A stretch of DNA of 64,000 nucleotides from Diphasiastrum complanatum (GCA_029204225.1 CM055110.1:46250147-46314146); one strand, 5' to 3'. Shown: positions 1 through 11,909, numbered from the stretch's first letter. Program-made: numbers and translations. Notes: generated by a model not told the origin, from the letters alone.

Positions 1-1738
1 TAAAAAACGACAATACAGTAAAGACTATTGGCAATTCATTACGATTCCTTCTATTAATTTTAATTTATCTATCACCGAGAAATAATTTAGACTTAGAGAA
101 AACACTGTGATCAATTCTGACTGATAAACTCAGTTTAATCAATTGACTAATCTAAACTGATTCCATAGATTTACGTAATTTGAAAATTTTGACGAAAATG
201 TTGTTAGTACAAAAGGCAATCGAAGTCGAAAAAATCAAAACACTCTCCGATTCCTAATATTACTAAATGTCAAACTGGCATGTAAAGCTCACTACATCAG
301 TCATAAACGTCATTACAAAATTTTTTTACGTAAACTTACAGTTTTACGAAATTTGTCAGCCATTAACAAATATTTGTGACCCAACTGTCAAAGCACATGT
401 GTATGGCCACTCAAATCGATTGTAAATCCCTCATGCATGTCAGAATCACTCTAAGAATTAGCAAGCAACTAATCCATGCAATCACAATACTACAAATCAG
501 GAAAATGACTGGCATGCCATCAGAACAATTTCAAATTTTGCAAATTTTACTCACAAAACTACAAAACTTCAGATGATCATAACTTTGGCTACAGGACACC
601 AAATTGGGTGTTGTAAAACTCAGTATAGAGGGAGACCAAGTGAACAAGATGCTTGCCACGTCAGCCTACCACCAGAAAACTGTAGTAGGGCGCACTTCCA
701 CAAGAAGAAGTGATGCAAAAATGTGCAAACACTCATCCTAGCCCAAAATTGATGCTACCAACAGTCTTAAACAGCTAATTAGACTTCCAAGAAGCATTCA
801 TACTTATCCTAAGATGTAGTATAGGCTGAGAACGAAGATTTCTTGATTTTGTAGAAGTCCAAATAGCTTCAAACTTGATGGAGATGGTGCATAAGCCACC
901 GGCCATCAATTCACGGGTCTGATAGCTCGTTAGGAAGGTAAAAAAGAATACTAATAATGCTGTAATTAAGTCCAGAATGATCTCCTTATGGATTTGGAGA
1001 AATCCATCCCCCAAAAAAGTTCAAAAAATGGTCATTTTTTGAACTTTTTTGACTTCCTACAAGTTCAATTGCTGGAATTCTTGGTTCTAACTTCAGGGAA
1101 AGCTTCAAAAGACTTTGGTCCACCACTTTACAAGCTCTACATGGTGTTTTACAGCCACCTACTATCCAACTTTATGAAAAAACAAGCAAAAATGATGACT
1201 TTTGGCTATTTTTCGATTTTTTCATCACCATAAAGTGGAAATTCATGACATACAACTCTTTCTCTAACACATGCAAACCAATTTACAGAATTACAACCAT
1301 CTAATTGATTTAATCTTGCTGGATTTTGGTTCTTACTATCTATTTTGTGCCAAAAAGCATGAAAAACCAAACAATTTTGACCAAAACATAGTCTAGAATC
1401 ATAAATCATTGGAGAGAACCGGCATGCATCATTAATTTCATCATTAATGAAACTCTAAAACGAAAGTACACTTGCTGGAAAATTCAGATCTACTAAAGAT
1501 TTGATCTACGCAAGAAAAAGCTCCGAAAAAGCATCACAAATTGGCCTTCAAGGACAATTCTCCATAAAACTACAAAGAATCCCAAGAGTAATGGATCTTA
1601 GCAACATGCAATTTAAAACTGGGATAATACGCCCACTTGCACCCTTGCTATCCACCTTGGAAGAGAATTTCCATGGATCCATCCAAAATTTCGACGAAAG
1701 ATAGCCCTTCTCCATGTTCTCCAATCTTCGTAAGCCTT
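1..1738. other. AT-rich repeat-derived stretch without a recognised gene
   Basis: No open frame here resembles a known protein. The right end abuts a reverse-strand primer binding site. On the minus strand the bases just left of that site would be the leader of an LTR retroelement, so the short minus-strand frame around 1548-1738 may be leader or gag-proximal DNA. I see no LTR boundary or promoter further left. Confidence 0.4.
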
Positions 1739-1930
1739 GCTCTGATACCACTATAAGGGAAGCTCCCTAAGATCCTGCTTACAAAACAATACACAATGGA
1801 AAACACACTATGGAGCAACCACCCAACCAAAGTAGAAGCAACCAATCAACTCTAGAAGCTTCACCCCCAAGCCAAGGAATAAGAAGCATGAATGTAGAGT
1901 GAAACTCTGACAATGAATCAATGATCACAA
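1739..1930 (-). repeat. LTR 3' end with primer binding site
   Basis: The minus strand contains TGGTATCAGAGC at 1739-1750, the classic plant retrotransposon primer site complementary to initiator-Met tRNA. In the minus direction the preceding sequence (1751 to about 1930) would be the 3' end of an LTR. It differs from the copia coding sequence to its right and seems to interrupt it, because that coding similarity stops near 1900-1930. The left LTR edge is not resolved and no clean CA end is visible. Confidence 0.5.
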
Positions 1931-3010
1931 TGAGGAGTAGGGCGAGTTTGGACCCAATATGTAGAGTATGTTTACCAACTAGATAGTCTTGACAGACAGG
2001 TAACTCGACTCTTTCGCAAGGATAGTTGAGATCAAGAACAATAGATTGTCTAGACATTTGTTGTATAACAGCATGATTTAAATGACCAAGTCTATAATGC
2101 CAAAGTAAACCTTTATTTGAATGAATTGAAATACTGAGAGCCTGACTAGAGGCAAAAAGACAATAACTCAATTTGTACATGTATCCATGCCTCTTTCCGA
2201 TTGCTAGGATCTTGCATGTCCTATCAACTACTTTACACTGATCACACTCGAATTTTACTTTGTGTCCTAGATCTGTGATTCTGCTTACAGAGAGCAGATT
2301 TGTAGATAAATTCGGTACATAAAGGACTTTAGAGAATAGCTTAGACTGATCATTGGCAAAGTTTAATCTTACAGTGCCTTCACCTTTAATAGCCTGTGTG
2401 CTATTGTCACCAAGGTGGACATATTTCTAGGTACTGTAAGGTGTATAGGACTCGAAACAGCCAACGAGGCTAGTCATATGCTGAATGTCTCCGAAAATCC
2501 AGGAACCAAGAACTGTCGTCATATGTTCCTTGATGGCTGGTCATGAAGGCATCATGATCTGCTTCTTGAATAGGTTGTGGAGCTTCTGCAGCTGCATTTG
2601 CCACTTGATTTGACTACCCCTTACTATTATTCTTTTCTTGAAGTATTCGACAGTCTTGTATTTCGTGGTTGTTTCGTTTGTAGTATCTGCATAACAGCTT
2701 CTTCTTTGTCTGCGGATTCGACTGTTCTTTGTGTTGAGCTGGTTTCTGGTCTGGCTTTGATTGCTTCAGGTCTTTCTTCTTCTTCTGCTTTGTCGTGCTG
2801 TTGTTGGTGTACAAGGCATGAGAATCAGCTGCAAAACTTGAGGCTTTGTTCCTCTGCGTGTCTTCCTGCAACAACATAATAATGACTCTCAAAAGAGTCA
2901 ATTCTGGATGAGTCGTGATGATCATCACCCAGCTGTCATAAGAGCTTGGGAAGCTTGTAAGTAGTTGCATCACTGTGTCTTGATCGTCAATGACAGATCC
3001 GACAACGGCT
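1905..3010 (-). pseudogene. Ty1/copia gag-pol fragment, decayed
   Basis: Read on the minus strand from 3010 down, this gives the end of a copia gag (motif SYDSWVMIITTHPELTLLR), a lysine-rich stretch and a zinc knuckle. A degraded protease region and a GAG-pre-integrase domain (LLWHYRLGHLNHAVIQQMSR) follow. It belongs to the same family as the element at 7.5-10.6 kb. The zinc knuckle has lost its second cysteine (CRYY instead of CRYC) and the protease DSGA motif is gone (FGDIQHM). It ends abruptly at both sides, with no integrase core or RT. It is a dead fragment, but useful as a paralogue: its Arg in TLLRV marks what the TGA at 9370 used to be. Confidence 0.85.
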
Positions 3011-3139
3011 TAAAGATGGTGTGACATCAGTCTTTGCTTTTCGTCTTTTCATCGCCTGTGAGAATTTGCATGTGAATATGCAGACTACGCGACAACGCGA
3101 GTAAATATGCAGCATGAATGGAGGCAGATTAAAAATGGG

Positions 3140-3630
3140 ATTTAGGTAACTAGAAAAAATAAATCCAACACCTTCCCCGCTTTATAAAAAGGCACCATTT
3201 GTACTCTATTTCCATGCTTAATGAGAAAGAGGAAACTCTACCAATTTGGAGAGCCAAGCATCCTTAATTGCTAAGCACTCATGCTAATGTTTTTTGTTGT
3301 GTGTTTACAATTGTTTCCATTTCTATGTTCTTGTTTTAATAGTTATGGTTTCTCCATTAGCATGCATCTTGAGCTTATGAGCTAACCTCCCCCTCAACTC
3401 TATCTCTCTCTCTTTTTCTTTCTTCTCCTTCTTTTCTCTCTTCTATTCTATCCTTCCCCTTCGCCAACAATCATGATGAAGCTAGTTAGGGGATTAGAGT
3501 TAGTGTGAGTAGTGTTAATGGAGATAGAGTTAGATAAAAAGTAGGGAGCTAACTAGAAACAGCATCTACGCATAGTTAGCTGCCTATCCACTTGGGAGGG
3601 CTATTACAACATTGGATCGAAGACCCTACA
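3140..3630 (+). repeat. Ty3/gypsy LTR, 5'-truncated
   Basis: Similarity to 60,823-61,302 runs from CCTTCCCC through a TATA box (TTTATAAAAAGG at 3181-3192), a T/C-rich tract and GGGAGGGCTATTAC, to the shared end GACCCTACA at 3630. The end is followed one base later by a primer site, so 3630 is the LTR edge. The 5' part is replaced by the copia fragment on its left. The TATA box suggests this is the transcription-start side of the LTR. Confidence 0.75.
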
Positions 3631-3631
3631 G

Positions 3632-3649
3632 TGGTGTCGTTGTCGGAGA
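3632..3649 (+). promoter_or_regulatory. Primer binding site, tRNA-Asp-like
   Basis: TGGTGTCGTTGTCGGAGA lies one base after the LTR end. It matches the tRNA-Asp-type primer site used by Athila/Tat-type gypsy elements (TGGCGCCGTTGCCGGGGA) except for a few C-to-T and G-to-A changes, the pattern expected from decay of methylated cytosines. The match is from memory of the family. Confidence 0.6.
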
Positions 3650-4930
3650 TAGGTTTCCACTAACTAGTGTAGTTGCATTTTGGCCATTCCTTGCTTATTA
3701 GAGTAGTTTTAGGTAGATTTTTGGGAGTTTAGAGTTAGTTTTCTGTATTTTTTTGTGTTTGGATTGTTCACAGCTAGCGGAGGAGGTGTGAGAGGGAGAG
3801 GAGCCCCTGAATAGCCTCTAAGGGCTTGAAACCCAAACCAACCAACCAAAAAATCCAAAAAACACACCAATCTGTATTTTGGAGGGAAAAAGAGTCTAAA
3901 ATCTCATCAGATTTTAATATCTCCAAAACCAGTGTGAATTAACCCTTGCATGACTGGCAAGAGCTCCAGGGTATTGTCCCAGACCTGCATAGAAGCCTGC
4001 GAGAGTTAGTTCCAATCAGATTGCAAAAATCAGAGAAAAAGCATAAAAAAAATTCAAAAAACCCTTGAAAAAATCCAAAAAAATTCAAATATTCATAAGA
4101 GCTCTCGTAGAGCCCTCTGAAGTTCCATCTCAGTGAGACCAGGGCACAAAGAAGCTTTCGAGAGGTTATTTGATGTCAAAGTGTATGTGCGAGAGTTCTT
4201 AGTGAAAAAAGACGGGAAAATACCAGAGAACCTTTCCAGACACCAAAATTTTCAGTTCCGGTGGGCAAGAACTCTCGCAGAAGATTTTGAAACTCCATCT
4301 CAGTGAGATAAGGACACAGAAGAGCCTGCGAAATTTAGTTTGGTTCCAGTGAGCAGAAAATTGGGTTTAAGTGCTAAAAAATCACTAAAAAGTGAAGATC
4401 CAACAAATCCTTCCAGTAAGAACTCTTGTAGACCCTCTCAATCAATTCAGAATGTTAATTTCCATCCGCGATGATGCTTGCAAGAGTTAGGATAGAGATT
4501 TGGTGAAGATCAAGCCAAAATAATGGTTCTAGACCCTCTCATACAGTGAAATTTTCACTTAGTGCGAGAGTTAACTCTCACAAAGATTTCTATAGTGAGA
4601 TCTGATTCAGCTACTGTGATCCTTGAAAGAGTTACTACCCAAAGATCTGAGAGATATCAAGTTTTTTATCTGTAAAAACAAGTATAGAACCCTCGCACAG
4701 CCTTGCACAAGAGAACCCTCCCAGACTAGATCAGTGGAAAAGATCTGCATCAGATCCAACTACTATCCAAATCTCAGGTCAATCAGTGCAATAAGTAGAA
4801 AGTTATCAAGGAAAAACCACCATGCAAGGCCTAAATTTCACTTCTGGCCGATCAGATTGATCATATTCTTAAGATCCAGACTGCATCTCATTGTTGTACA
4901 AGCAAGATCCAACTACTTTGGAATCCACCA
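3650..4930 (+). other. Gypsy leader region with imperfect internal repeats
   Basis: This is the untranslated leader between primer site and gag. It has no convincing reading frame. It carries repeated blocks of about 170-175 bp: TCCATCTCAGTGAGA recurs near 4125 and 4300, each preceded by a CTCTCGTAGA/CTCTCGCAGA-like stretch, with looser copies later. Confidence 0.5.
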
Positions 4931-6450
4931 TTGGATGAATCTATGATCTGGACGATCAGGATAGCAAATCAAGCACCACACCTTCCCAAATTAGCAGCTG
5001 CACAACAAGAGGCAAAACCGAAACCAGCACCAATCGAACCAATGGACCAACCCGTACCTGTCACTCCCTTGCAAGCAGTCGGGAGAGCACCATGGATGAA
5101 AATACCAAAATACGATGGATCATCAGATCCCATCCGATTCCTCCAGATCTACAAGCAAGCTTGTGAAATCTACGACGAACGGACACCTGCGAAAAAGCTG
5201 ATGTTGTTTCCCATGTCCTTATTGGCAGTGGCTCAGGATTGGTTTTTCAACCTGTCAGAGGAAGAAAAATCTACCTGGGAAGCGGTTAAAGCGGCTCTCA
5301 TTACGTGCTTTAAACCAAGGAAGTTCCTGGAAGACCCATTTCTCTTGTTGAGTAAAGTCAAGATGGGAAAACGAGAAAGGGTGAGGGACTATATTAAACG
5401 GGTCAAACATCTACAATCCGAGTGCAGTGTAGCCCTAACTCTCGATCATGCGGTGATCATGTGGCTCCTAGTCGGACTACCATGGAGCATCAGAAGAGAA
5501 CTGAAACGACGGGAGCAGTACGCTACTTTGCAAAAAGCTATGGAAGATGCCATCAGGGAAGAGGATGAGAGATCTGACGATGAATATCCATCCACCCACA
5601 CTCCTACTCCCTCGATAACATCGTCATCATCAAACGCATATGCTCTATCCACAAAACTGTTGTTGGATCAAATGACAAAATTACACAAACAGGAGATGGA
5701 TCAACTTACGGTGCAGTTTGATCAGAAACTGAAAGCCTTACAAGGAGCTGTAGCAGCAATGCCACATCAACCGGAACAAACCCAGCTACAGTATCCACAA
5801 CGGGAGAATGTATGGTGTTCAGTGTGCACACAAACCATACAGCGAACAAGTGTCCAGTCCTAAAGCAAAATCTGAGGCTGACACATAGATTTTGCCATCT
5901 GTGCAATGCAACATCGCACAATACAACATTTTGCTCGTTTAACCCCCGGATTGTTCAACAGAGGAGAAGTCCTTATCAAACTTCTTATCCATATCATCAA
6001 GGGACACCAAATGCGGCACCGAGGTATGGCGCACCGAATCAGCAATAACGTGTGGTCTTACCTGCACCATGAGGGCCAGCCAATCAACAAGTGGCCCATG
6101 TAAACCTGACAGCAGCAGAACCAGAGATGCACGTACCACCTCAACCTGAGCAAAAGCAATGGTGTGGATCAGACGAATCATTTATGGATCCTGTCATAAA
6201 TGAATATGTTGCAGTCTATGCAGCTCAAACTTAGCGTCAAGGCGGGAGGAACTACGGTTGCTACGGATGTGGCAAAGGACACAAAATTGCGGAATGTCCC
6301 TACAGGGACAATATACATTTTTCTGTCGAGAATGCGATTATGGACACTGTTACAAGAATTGTCCATTGAGACCTGGAACCAGTCGCAATATGGGAAAGAA
6401 GAAAACCATTCGATCAAATGTGGGTATTTTGGAAAATTTTGAGGTTTAAT
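4931..6450 (+). pseudogene. Gypsy gag with several zinc knuckles, frameshifted
   Basis: The frame from 4931 to 5863 encodes a retrotransposon gag capsid-type domain (about residues 55-160: WMKIPKYDGSSDPIRFL, AQDWFFNLSEEEKSTW, ALITCFKPRKF). A polar, coiled-coil-like tail follows. Near 5810 the frame breaks and continues in the +1 frame. Four Cys-rich knuckles follow across frames: one ending HTANKC, CHLCNATSHNTTFC, CYGCGKGHKIAEC and CRECDYGHCYKNC. One or two knuckles is usual for gag. Pol is absent: the sequence changes to copia-type LTR/leader DNA after about 6460. Gag would package the element RNA. The frameshifts and missing pol make this a non-autonomous remnant. Confidence 0.8.
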
Positions 6451-6469
6451 CTAGATCCCAATGTGGTAT

Positions 6470-6867
6470 CTCATTATTTACAAAATCAGAGGCCCTCAAA
6501 TCTATATCTCGCTTTTTTAATTAATCCTTTACTTCTTAGTAATTTCTCAAATATAAGACATCAGACTAGTTAACATGAATTCTTTCCAGCATGAAGTTAT
6601 TCTTCTGAAAGATTGTTATGTCATATAAATTACTACTTGTGTTCATAGACTTGGAATTCAGATGTATGATTTGGATTTCAGGAAATTATGATTGCGAATC
6701 ATATGAATCTAAATATTTATGGTTGACGAATCATAAATAGATACTAAATTATTGTCAGAGGATTATAAAGAATTGTAATGATTCTTAAGTGTGATGATTA
6801 ATTCTTGATCTATTATTTGAGTAAGAATTTGAATCAGTGTTTTTGAATCTCTACATCAAGTAGATTC
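6470..6867 (+). repeat. Copia LTR/leader fragment of host element T
   Basis: This AT-rich block resembles 49,560-50,290: both share ATGATTG-CGAATCATA-type and AAATTATGATTG-type segments in the same order. It lies directly upstream of the gag of copia element T. It is probably the LTR end and leader, but edges and primer site are not resolved. Confidence 0.45.
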
Positions 6868-7496
6868 ATGTTGGAAGACAATGATAGGCTTACCTCAAGC
6901 AACTATTCATTGTGGAAAGTGAGGATGGAATCACTTCTTGAATGATGTTTTGGATATTGTTGTAGGTTTGGAGGAGAGACCAACAACACAACAAGATCAA
7001 GTGAGGTATGATAAGAGAGCTAATAAAGCTCTACACATGATCAGGATGAATGTTACCAATGAACTTCTCAAGGAAGTTGGTAAGAGTACTTCATCAAATG
7101 AGGTTTGGGATTCATTAAAGAAGCTTTATGAATCCAAGTCTACTTCTAGAGTGTTGACTCTAAAAAGACAAATATTTCAATGTTTGCAAAAGAGTAAGAA
7201 AATTTAAATACTTTTATTTTGAGAGTGAAAACTTTGAATGATGAGTTAGCTTGCATTGCTGAGAGCATTAAGGAATGAGAGCTTGTTCAAATTATTCTTG
7301 ATAGATTGTTGGATACTCATGCTAACACTGTTTAAAGTCTTGCCATTCAAAAGACTTTGCCAAGTTTGATTGATCTTTAAGAGATCTTGATCAGTGAAGA
7401 ATATAGGTTTCAAGCAAGGAGGTGGATCTTCATCAACATCTCAAGTTGGAGAGGAGGCTATGTTCATCAAGGGCAAAAGCAAAAGCAAGTGGTCTA
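6868..7496 (+). pseudogene. Copia element T, 5' part of gag
   Basis: Gag begins at the ATG at 6868 with LTSSNYSLWKVRMESLL, typical of the copia gag N terminus (UBN2 family). After a frameshift near 6940 it continues through VWDSLKKLYESKS. Several stops lie between 7207 and 7390. It ends at SKSKW, where element A is inserted. The gag resumes without loss at 11,909 on the minus strand (SKGQDRGEASSNGKKK, then zinc knuckle). This shows that the two pieces were one gene before the A insertion and a later inversion. Confidence 0.85.
7492..7496 (+). repeat. Target-site duplication GTCTA, left copy
   Basis: GTCTA lies directly before the TGTTGG start of the 5' LTR of element A. The same five bases, in reverse complement (TAGAC, 11,910-11,914), flank the 3' LTR of A. 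The distal copy is now inverted. Confidence 0.8.
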
Positions 7497-8674
7497 TGTT
7501 GGATTAGTCTCCTTCTTACTAATCGACTTATCAGTTTTTAATCTTCATCCAACTGTTTATCCAGTTCTGCGGATTTTCATGTGTCTTTATACAGTCTGCA
7601 GAATTACAAGTGTTTTTACACAGTCTGCAAAAATACACGGAGTTTGACAACAATGTCGCATTTTCTCTTTCCAAAAATCCGACAGTGTCGCCTGTCAAAA
7701 ATCTCGTGTAAAAATGCAGTGTCGTCTTTTTCGCATTTTTTGCCTGTTAGGAATTACGAGTAAAAATGCAGTGTCGCATTTTTCAAAGTGCCTCAAACGT
7801 TATGGAAATTACTTTGGCACAATGTGGGACTACCCCAATATTAAGGACATGACATTTTGCGACACTGCAGCTTTTCTCCAAAAGACGACACTATCGCCTT
7901 TTTGCGACACTATTGCCTATGGCAGTTTTAGTTCATTTATGCAAAGTGACAGTTTTAGTTCATTTATGCAGAAAATTGTTTATGGCAATCGTCGCCGTTT
8001 ATCAACAATTATTTTTGAGAAGGAACTGGATGAATGCCAATGGACTCCAGCCAACTGGCAATCGCATTTGATGATCTAATTACTTAGTATAAATCAACTG
8101 TTCATATATCTCATGATCAAGTCTTGAATCAACATTGTGAATTGTGAAGGAGTTGAGTGTTATTACACGACGCTTCTTGTGCTCTCATCAAGCAGATCAT
8201 TCATAATCAGAAATTATTGTTGTTAGCTCTCTATCAAGCTTTCAAGATTGAACTCTCTTGAGCATTCTAGCTCAATCATTTAGAGATTTATCTTAGAGTT
8301 GCTATTGCACTACTGCTTATCAACCGAGTTGCTTATTATCAGACTTAATCTCAGTTACTTAGAGATAGCTTTAGAGTGCACGATTTCTATCCACTATTGT
8401 CTTGTAGTCATTAGCATCTAATCTTGTTTTTCTGAATCAATATTATTTCTTATTGCGTTAAGTTCATCTTTGTATTGCTTTTGTAACTGATAGAAATTGT
8501 CAAAGAATTCAATACTTTATGTTTGGCTACGTAATCACTTAGTATCTAGCAAAAGTTAGTTGCTAAAGATTGAACGTGATTTTCATCACTACTGCTTTGT
8601 TCAATATTTGATAGGCGTAGTCATGCATTTGAGGTAGAAAATTTCCACATTCGATTACTCTCCTATTTTTGACA
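7497..8674 (+). repeat. Copia element A, 5' LTR
   Basis: A 1178-bp LTR starting TGTTGGATTA and ending TTTTTGACA. It aligns along its length with the reverse complement of 11,915-13,101. A TATA-like box (TATAAAT) lies at 8088-8094. The 7640-7960 part is packed with GCGACAC/GTGTCGC motifs in both orientations. The primer site follows at once. Confidence 0.9.
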
Positions 8675-8690
8675 TGGTATCAGAGCATTG
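8675..8690 (+). promoter_or_regulatory. Primer binding site of element A
   Basis: TGGTATCAGAGCATTG directly follows the LTR end. It is the standard Ty1/copia site pairing with the 3' end of initiator-Met tRNA, and it fixes the LTR edge and the forward orientation. Confidence 0.9.
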
Positions 8691-8853
8691 ATTCTTCTTC
8701 AAGGCCATCAGAGCAAAAACTCCAATACTTGATATCTTTTGCAATATCAAATTGATATCATATTCTTCAGTTTTTTTCATCGTTTCAGTATCAGAGAATT
8801 GATTTGCTGTAGTTGGCATCACTACTTCTTAGTGTCAACAGACTAAGTTCCAG

Positions 8854-10648
8854 ATGGATTCTCAAAGTAAAGTTGGTCTTATTGCAGACAAGTTGAATGG
8901 ATCCAATTATCATTTGTGGAAATTTAAGATGAAGACCTTGCTAATCGCCAACGAGTTGTGGGATGTTGTTACAAGTATCGAAGTGAAACCTGAAAGTGAC
9001 ACAAAAGACTCAAAATATAAATCGAAGTATGGTAAAGCTTTCACGCTTATTATCCTCAATATATCAGATACTCAGATTGGACACATAGTTGAAGCTAAAA
9101 CTTCAAAAGAAGTTTGGGACATCTTGAACTCACTATGTAATGTGAGGAGCATAACTACTAAGTTACACAAATTCTTCACATTCAAGATGTTTAATGGTGA
9201 TTCTCATCAGAGTCACATTAACCAGTTTAAGAATCTCTTGCAACAAATGGTGGTTGTCGGATCAATCATAGACGATCAAGACACAATTATGACATTGATT
9301 TCAAGCTTGCCCTCTACATATGAGAACTGGGTGATGATCATATCGACACACTCAGATTTAACTCTTACCTGAGTTATCACTATGTTGCTGCAAGAAGATA
9401 ATCGAATAAGTCAAGACACTTCATCTACCTCTTCTTCTCATGCTCTATATGTCAACAAAGGCACTAAGCAACATAAGCAAAAAAACTCCAAGAAGGCTGC
9501 AACAAATCAGAAGCGGACTCAAAGTCAAGGACAATTATTAAATCCACAGTTGAAGCAGAAGATGTTTTGCAGGTATTGCAAGCGCAATAACCATGAGATC
9601 AAGGATTGCCAAATTCTCCAAGCGAAGAATGCAGCCAAGCAACCTGATCAACAAGCAAACACAGTCTCATCATTTCCCCAAGTCGAAGTGGACGAAGGCG
9701 CATTTATGGTCAAAGACCAAAGCACATTTTTGGATGATTTATGGTTTCTTGATTCTGGAGCAACTCAACACATGACCAATCAATGTGAGATTTTCAACTC
9801 CTACACGTCTTACATCACGAAGAAATTTGTTCATCTTGGTGACAATAGTACTTACACTATTGAAGGTGAAGGTACTGTAAGATTGCGATTCCAGCATGAT
9901 CAATTCAAATCACTTTCAAAGGTTTTATATGTTCTTAAACTCTCTGCAAATCTGTTATCAGTAAGTAGAATTACAAATTTAGGTCATAAAGTAGAATTTG
10001 AATATGATCAATGCAAAATTATTGATAGAAATAATAAGATCCTTGCACTCGGCAAGAGTCAGGGTTACTTATATAGATTGGCACATTATTATTCTGATTC
10101 TAGTCAAGCTTTGAAAACCTCTGTTCTTGTCGATAAAGCATTACTATGGCATCATCGCTTAAGACACTTAAATTATGCATATGTTTCGAACATGTCTAGA
10201 CAATCCATGGCTCTTGATCTCGACTATTCTTCTGGGAAAGTCGATCTCCCTATCTGCCATAGCTACATCCTTGGAAGTAGACTAGAATTCCTTTTAGATC
10301 AAGTCATAGGCATGTAGCAAAAGGTCTATTAGATGTTGTTCATACAGATGTAAGTGGACCTATGCAAACTCTTTCATTGCTAGATGCAAAGTATTTCATT
10401 ACTTTTATTGATGAATTCTCCAGAAGAACAGCTGTTTATTTCATTAAATAGAAATCAGAGACTTTCACCAAGTTCAAACAATTCAAAGAGCATGTTGAGA
10501 ATCAAACTGGCAAACGAATCAAAGCACTGAGGTCAGATAATGGGGGAGAATATATCTCCACCAAATTCAAGGAGTACTGCCTTAACAACGACATTGAGCA
10601 ACAATACGTTACCTCCTATTTGCCTCAGTCAAATGGTCTCCAAAAGTT
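8854..10648 (+). pseudogene. Copia element A gag-protease-integrase, interrupted
   Basis: The start at 8854 (MDSQSKVGLIADKLNGSNY) is typical of copia gag. The frame runs to a TGA at 9370-9372 and continues unshifted after it. A zinc knuckle CRYCKRNNHEIKDC lies near 9565-9610, and an intact protease active site (WFLDSGATQHMT) near 9742. GAG-pre-integrase follows (LLWHHRLRHLNYAYVSNMSR). A frameshift near 10,270 separates it from the integrase core (HTDVSGPM, then LRSDNGGEYISTKF). Coding similarity stops at about 10,648 within PQSNG, before the catalytic Glu, at an inversion breakpoint. The paralogue at 2.6-3.0 kb has Arg where this copy has the TGA. RT is missing. Confidence 0.9.
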
Positions 10649-11909
10649 CTAAGAAAGTTGACACTTGGCCTCCTCTTGAATAGCATCTCAAAGGGTGTCC
10701 TTCCATCCAAAATAGCACTCGACCACCTATTGCACAAGAAATTAGCACACAACAAAGCTTGACCCCAAAATGGCTTATCAGGGTTAGCACTTTACCTCAC
10801 GGCTTTAGCACTTTCACATTAAGTCCTATTCTTCCTTTCAGCCACTCCATTTTGTTGTGGGGTCCTTAGTGTTGGATACTCCCTCTTGATCCCATGCTCA
10901 TCACAAAAGGCCTTAAACTTGGTAGATATGTACTCTCCACCATTGTCACTCCTTAAGCACTTGATCTTTGTGGAAAATTGGTTCTCCTTTGCATTCTTGA
11001 ACTTAACAAAGACATCATACACTTCATCTTTGCTCTTTAGTAGATAGATCCAACAAAATCTACTAAAATCATCAATGAAAGTTACATACATCTTAGCTCC
11101 ACTATTGCTAGTTGTAGTAATTCCATGAATATCCGAATGTACAACTTAAAAAGGTTTTGTAGATCTAGATGTAGATCTAGTATAAGTTAGTCTATGTGAC
11201 TTTGACAAAGCACAAGCCTCACAAACATGATTGATACTTTTTAAGGAACTTGGAAGATCAATCACAACTTGCTTTCTAGCCATTACCTCCAATGACTTGA
11301 AGTTAAAGTGTCCCATCCTTTTATGCCAAACCTCTTGAATAGGTATTTGATCACTTGCCACAAATTCAACTTGGTTAGCAATAACACAAGCATCTAGTTT
11401 GAACAACTGCCCTTGACTTTTATCTTTTGCTTAGCAATTGACTCACACTAAGTAAATTCTTGGTAATGGAAGGTATGAACAAAATATCCTTCAAATGAAC
11501 ATTCCTATTTGTAGAGAGAGAAATAGAAATTGTGCTAATCCCTTTGATTGCATACTCACCATCATTGGCCGTGTAGGTTACCCTCTTGTCATCTTCATAT
11601 GCCAACAAAGAAGTGAAATACTCTTTGTGAAAAGTCATGTGTGAACTTGCTCCATTATCAATCCACCATGGATCTAGATCTCCATCATTAGCAAACATAC
11701 ATGAAGACATCACAAAAGCATCATCATTTAAGTTTTGAACATCCAAACCATCCTCATCAAGAGTAAGATTACCTTGCTTGTCTCCTTGATCTCTCTTCTT
11801 CTTGTAGCACTCATTGAAAAGTGTCCTTTGATGTCACAATAGAAGCACTTGAGCTTTGATCTATCTTTTTTTTTGCCATTTGAAGAAGCCTCCCCTCGAT
11901 CTTGCCCTT
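10649..11909 (-). pseudogene. Copia element T gag-integrase, inverted part
   Basis: Read from 11,909 down on the minus strand: end of gag with zinc knuckle start CFYCDIKGH (third Cys lost), then protease (WWIDNGASSHMT, Asn where Ser is usual). GAG-pre-integrase (HKRMGHFNFKSLEVMARKQ) and an integrase core follow. The integrase keeps all three acidic residues (FIDDFSR, RSDNGGEY, NGVAERKNRT). It decays after that (KRRPSVNFLRTFG) and stops at about 10,649 against element A integrase in the other orientation. This is the continuation of the gag at 6868-7496, flipped with the 3' half of A. Confidence 0.88.
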
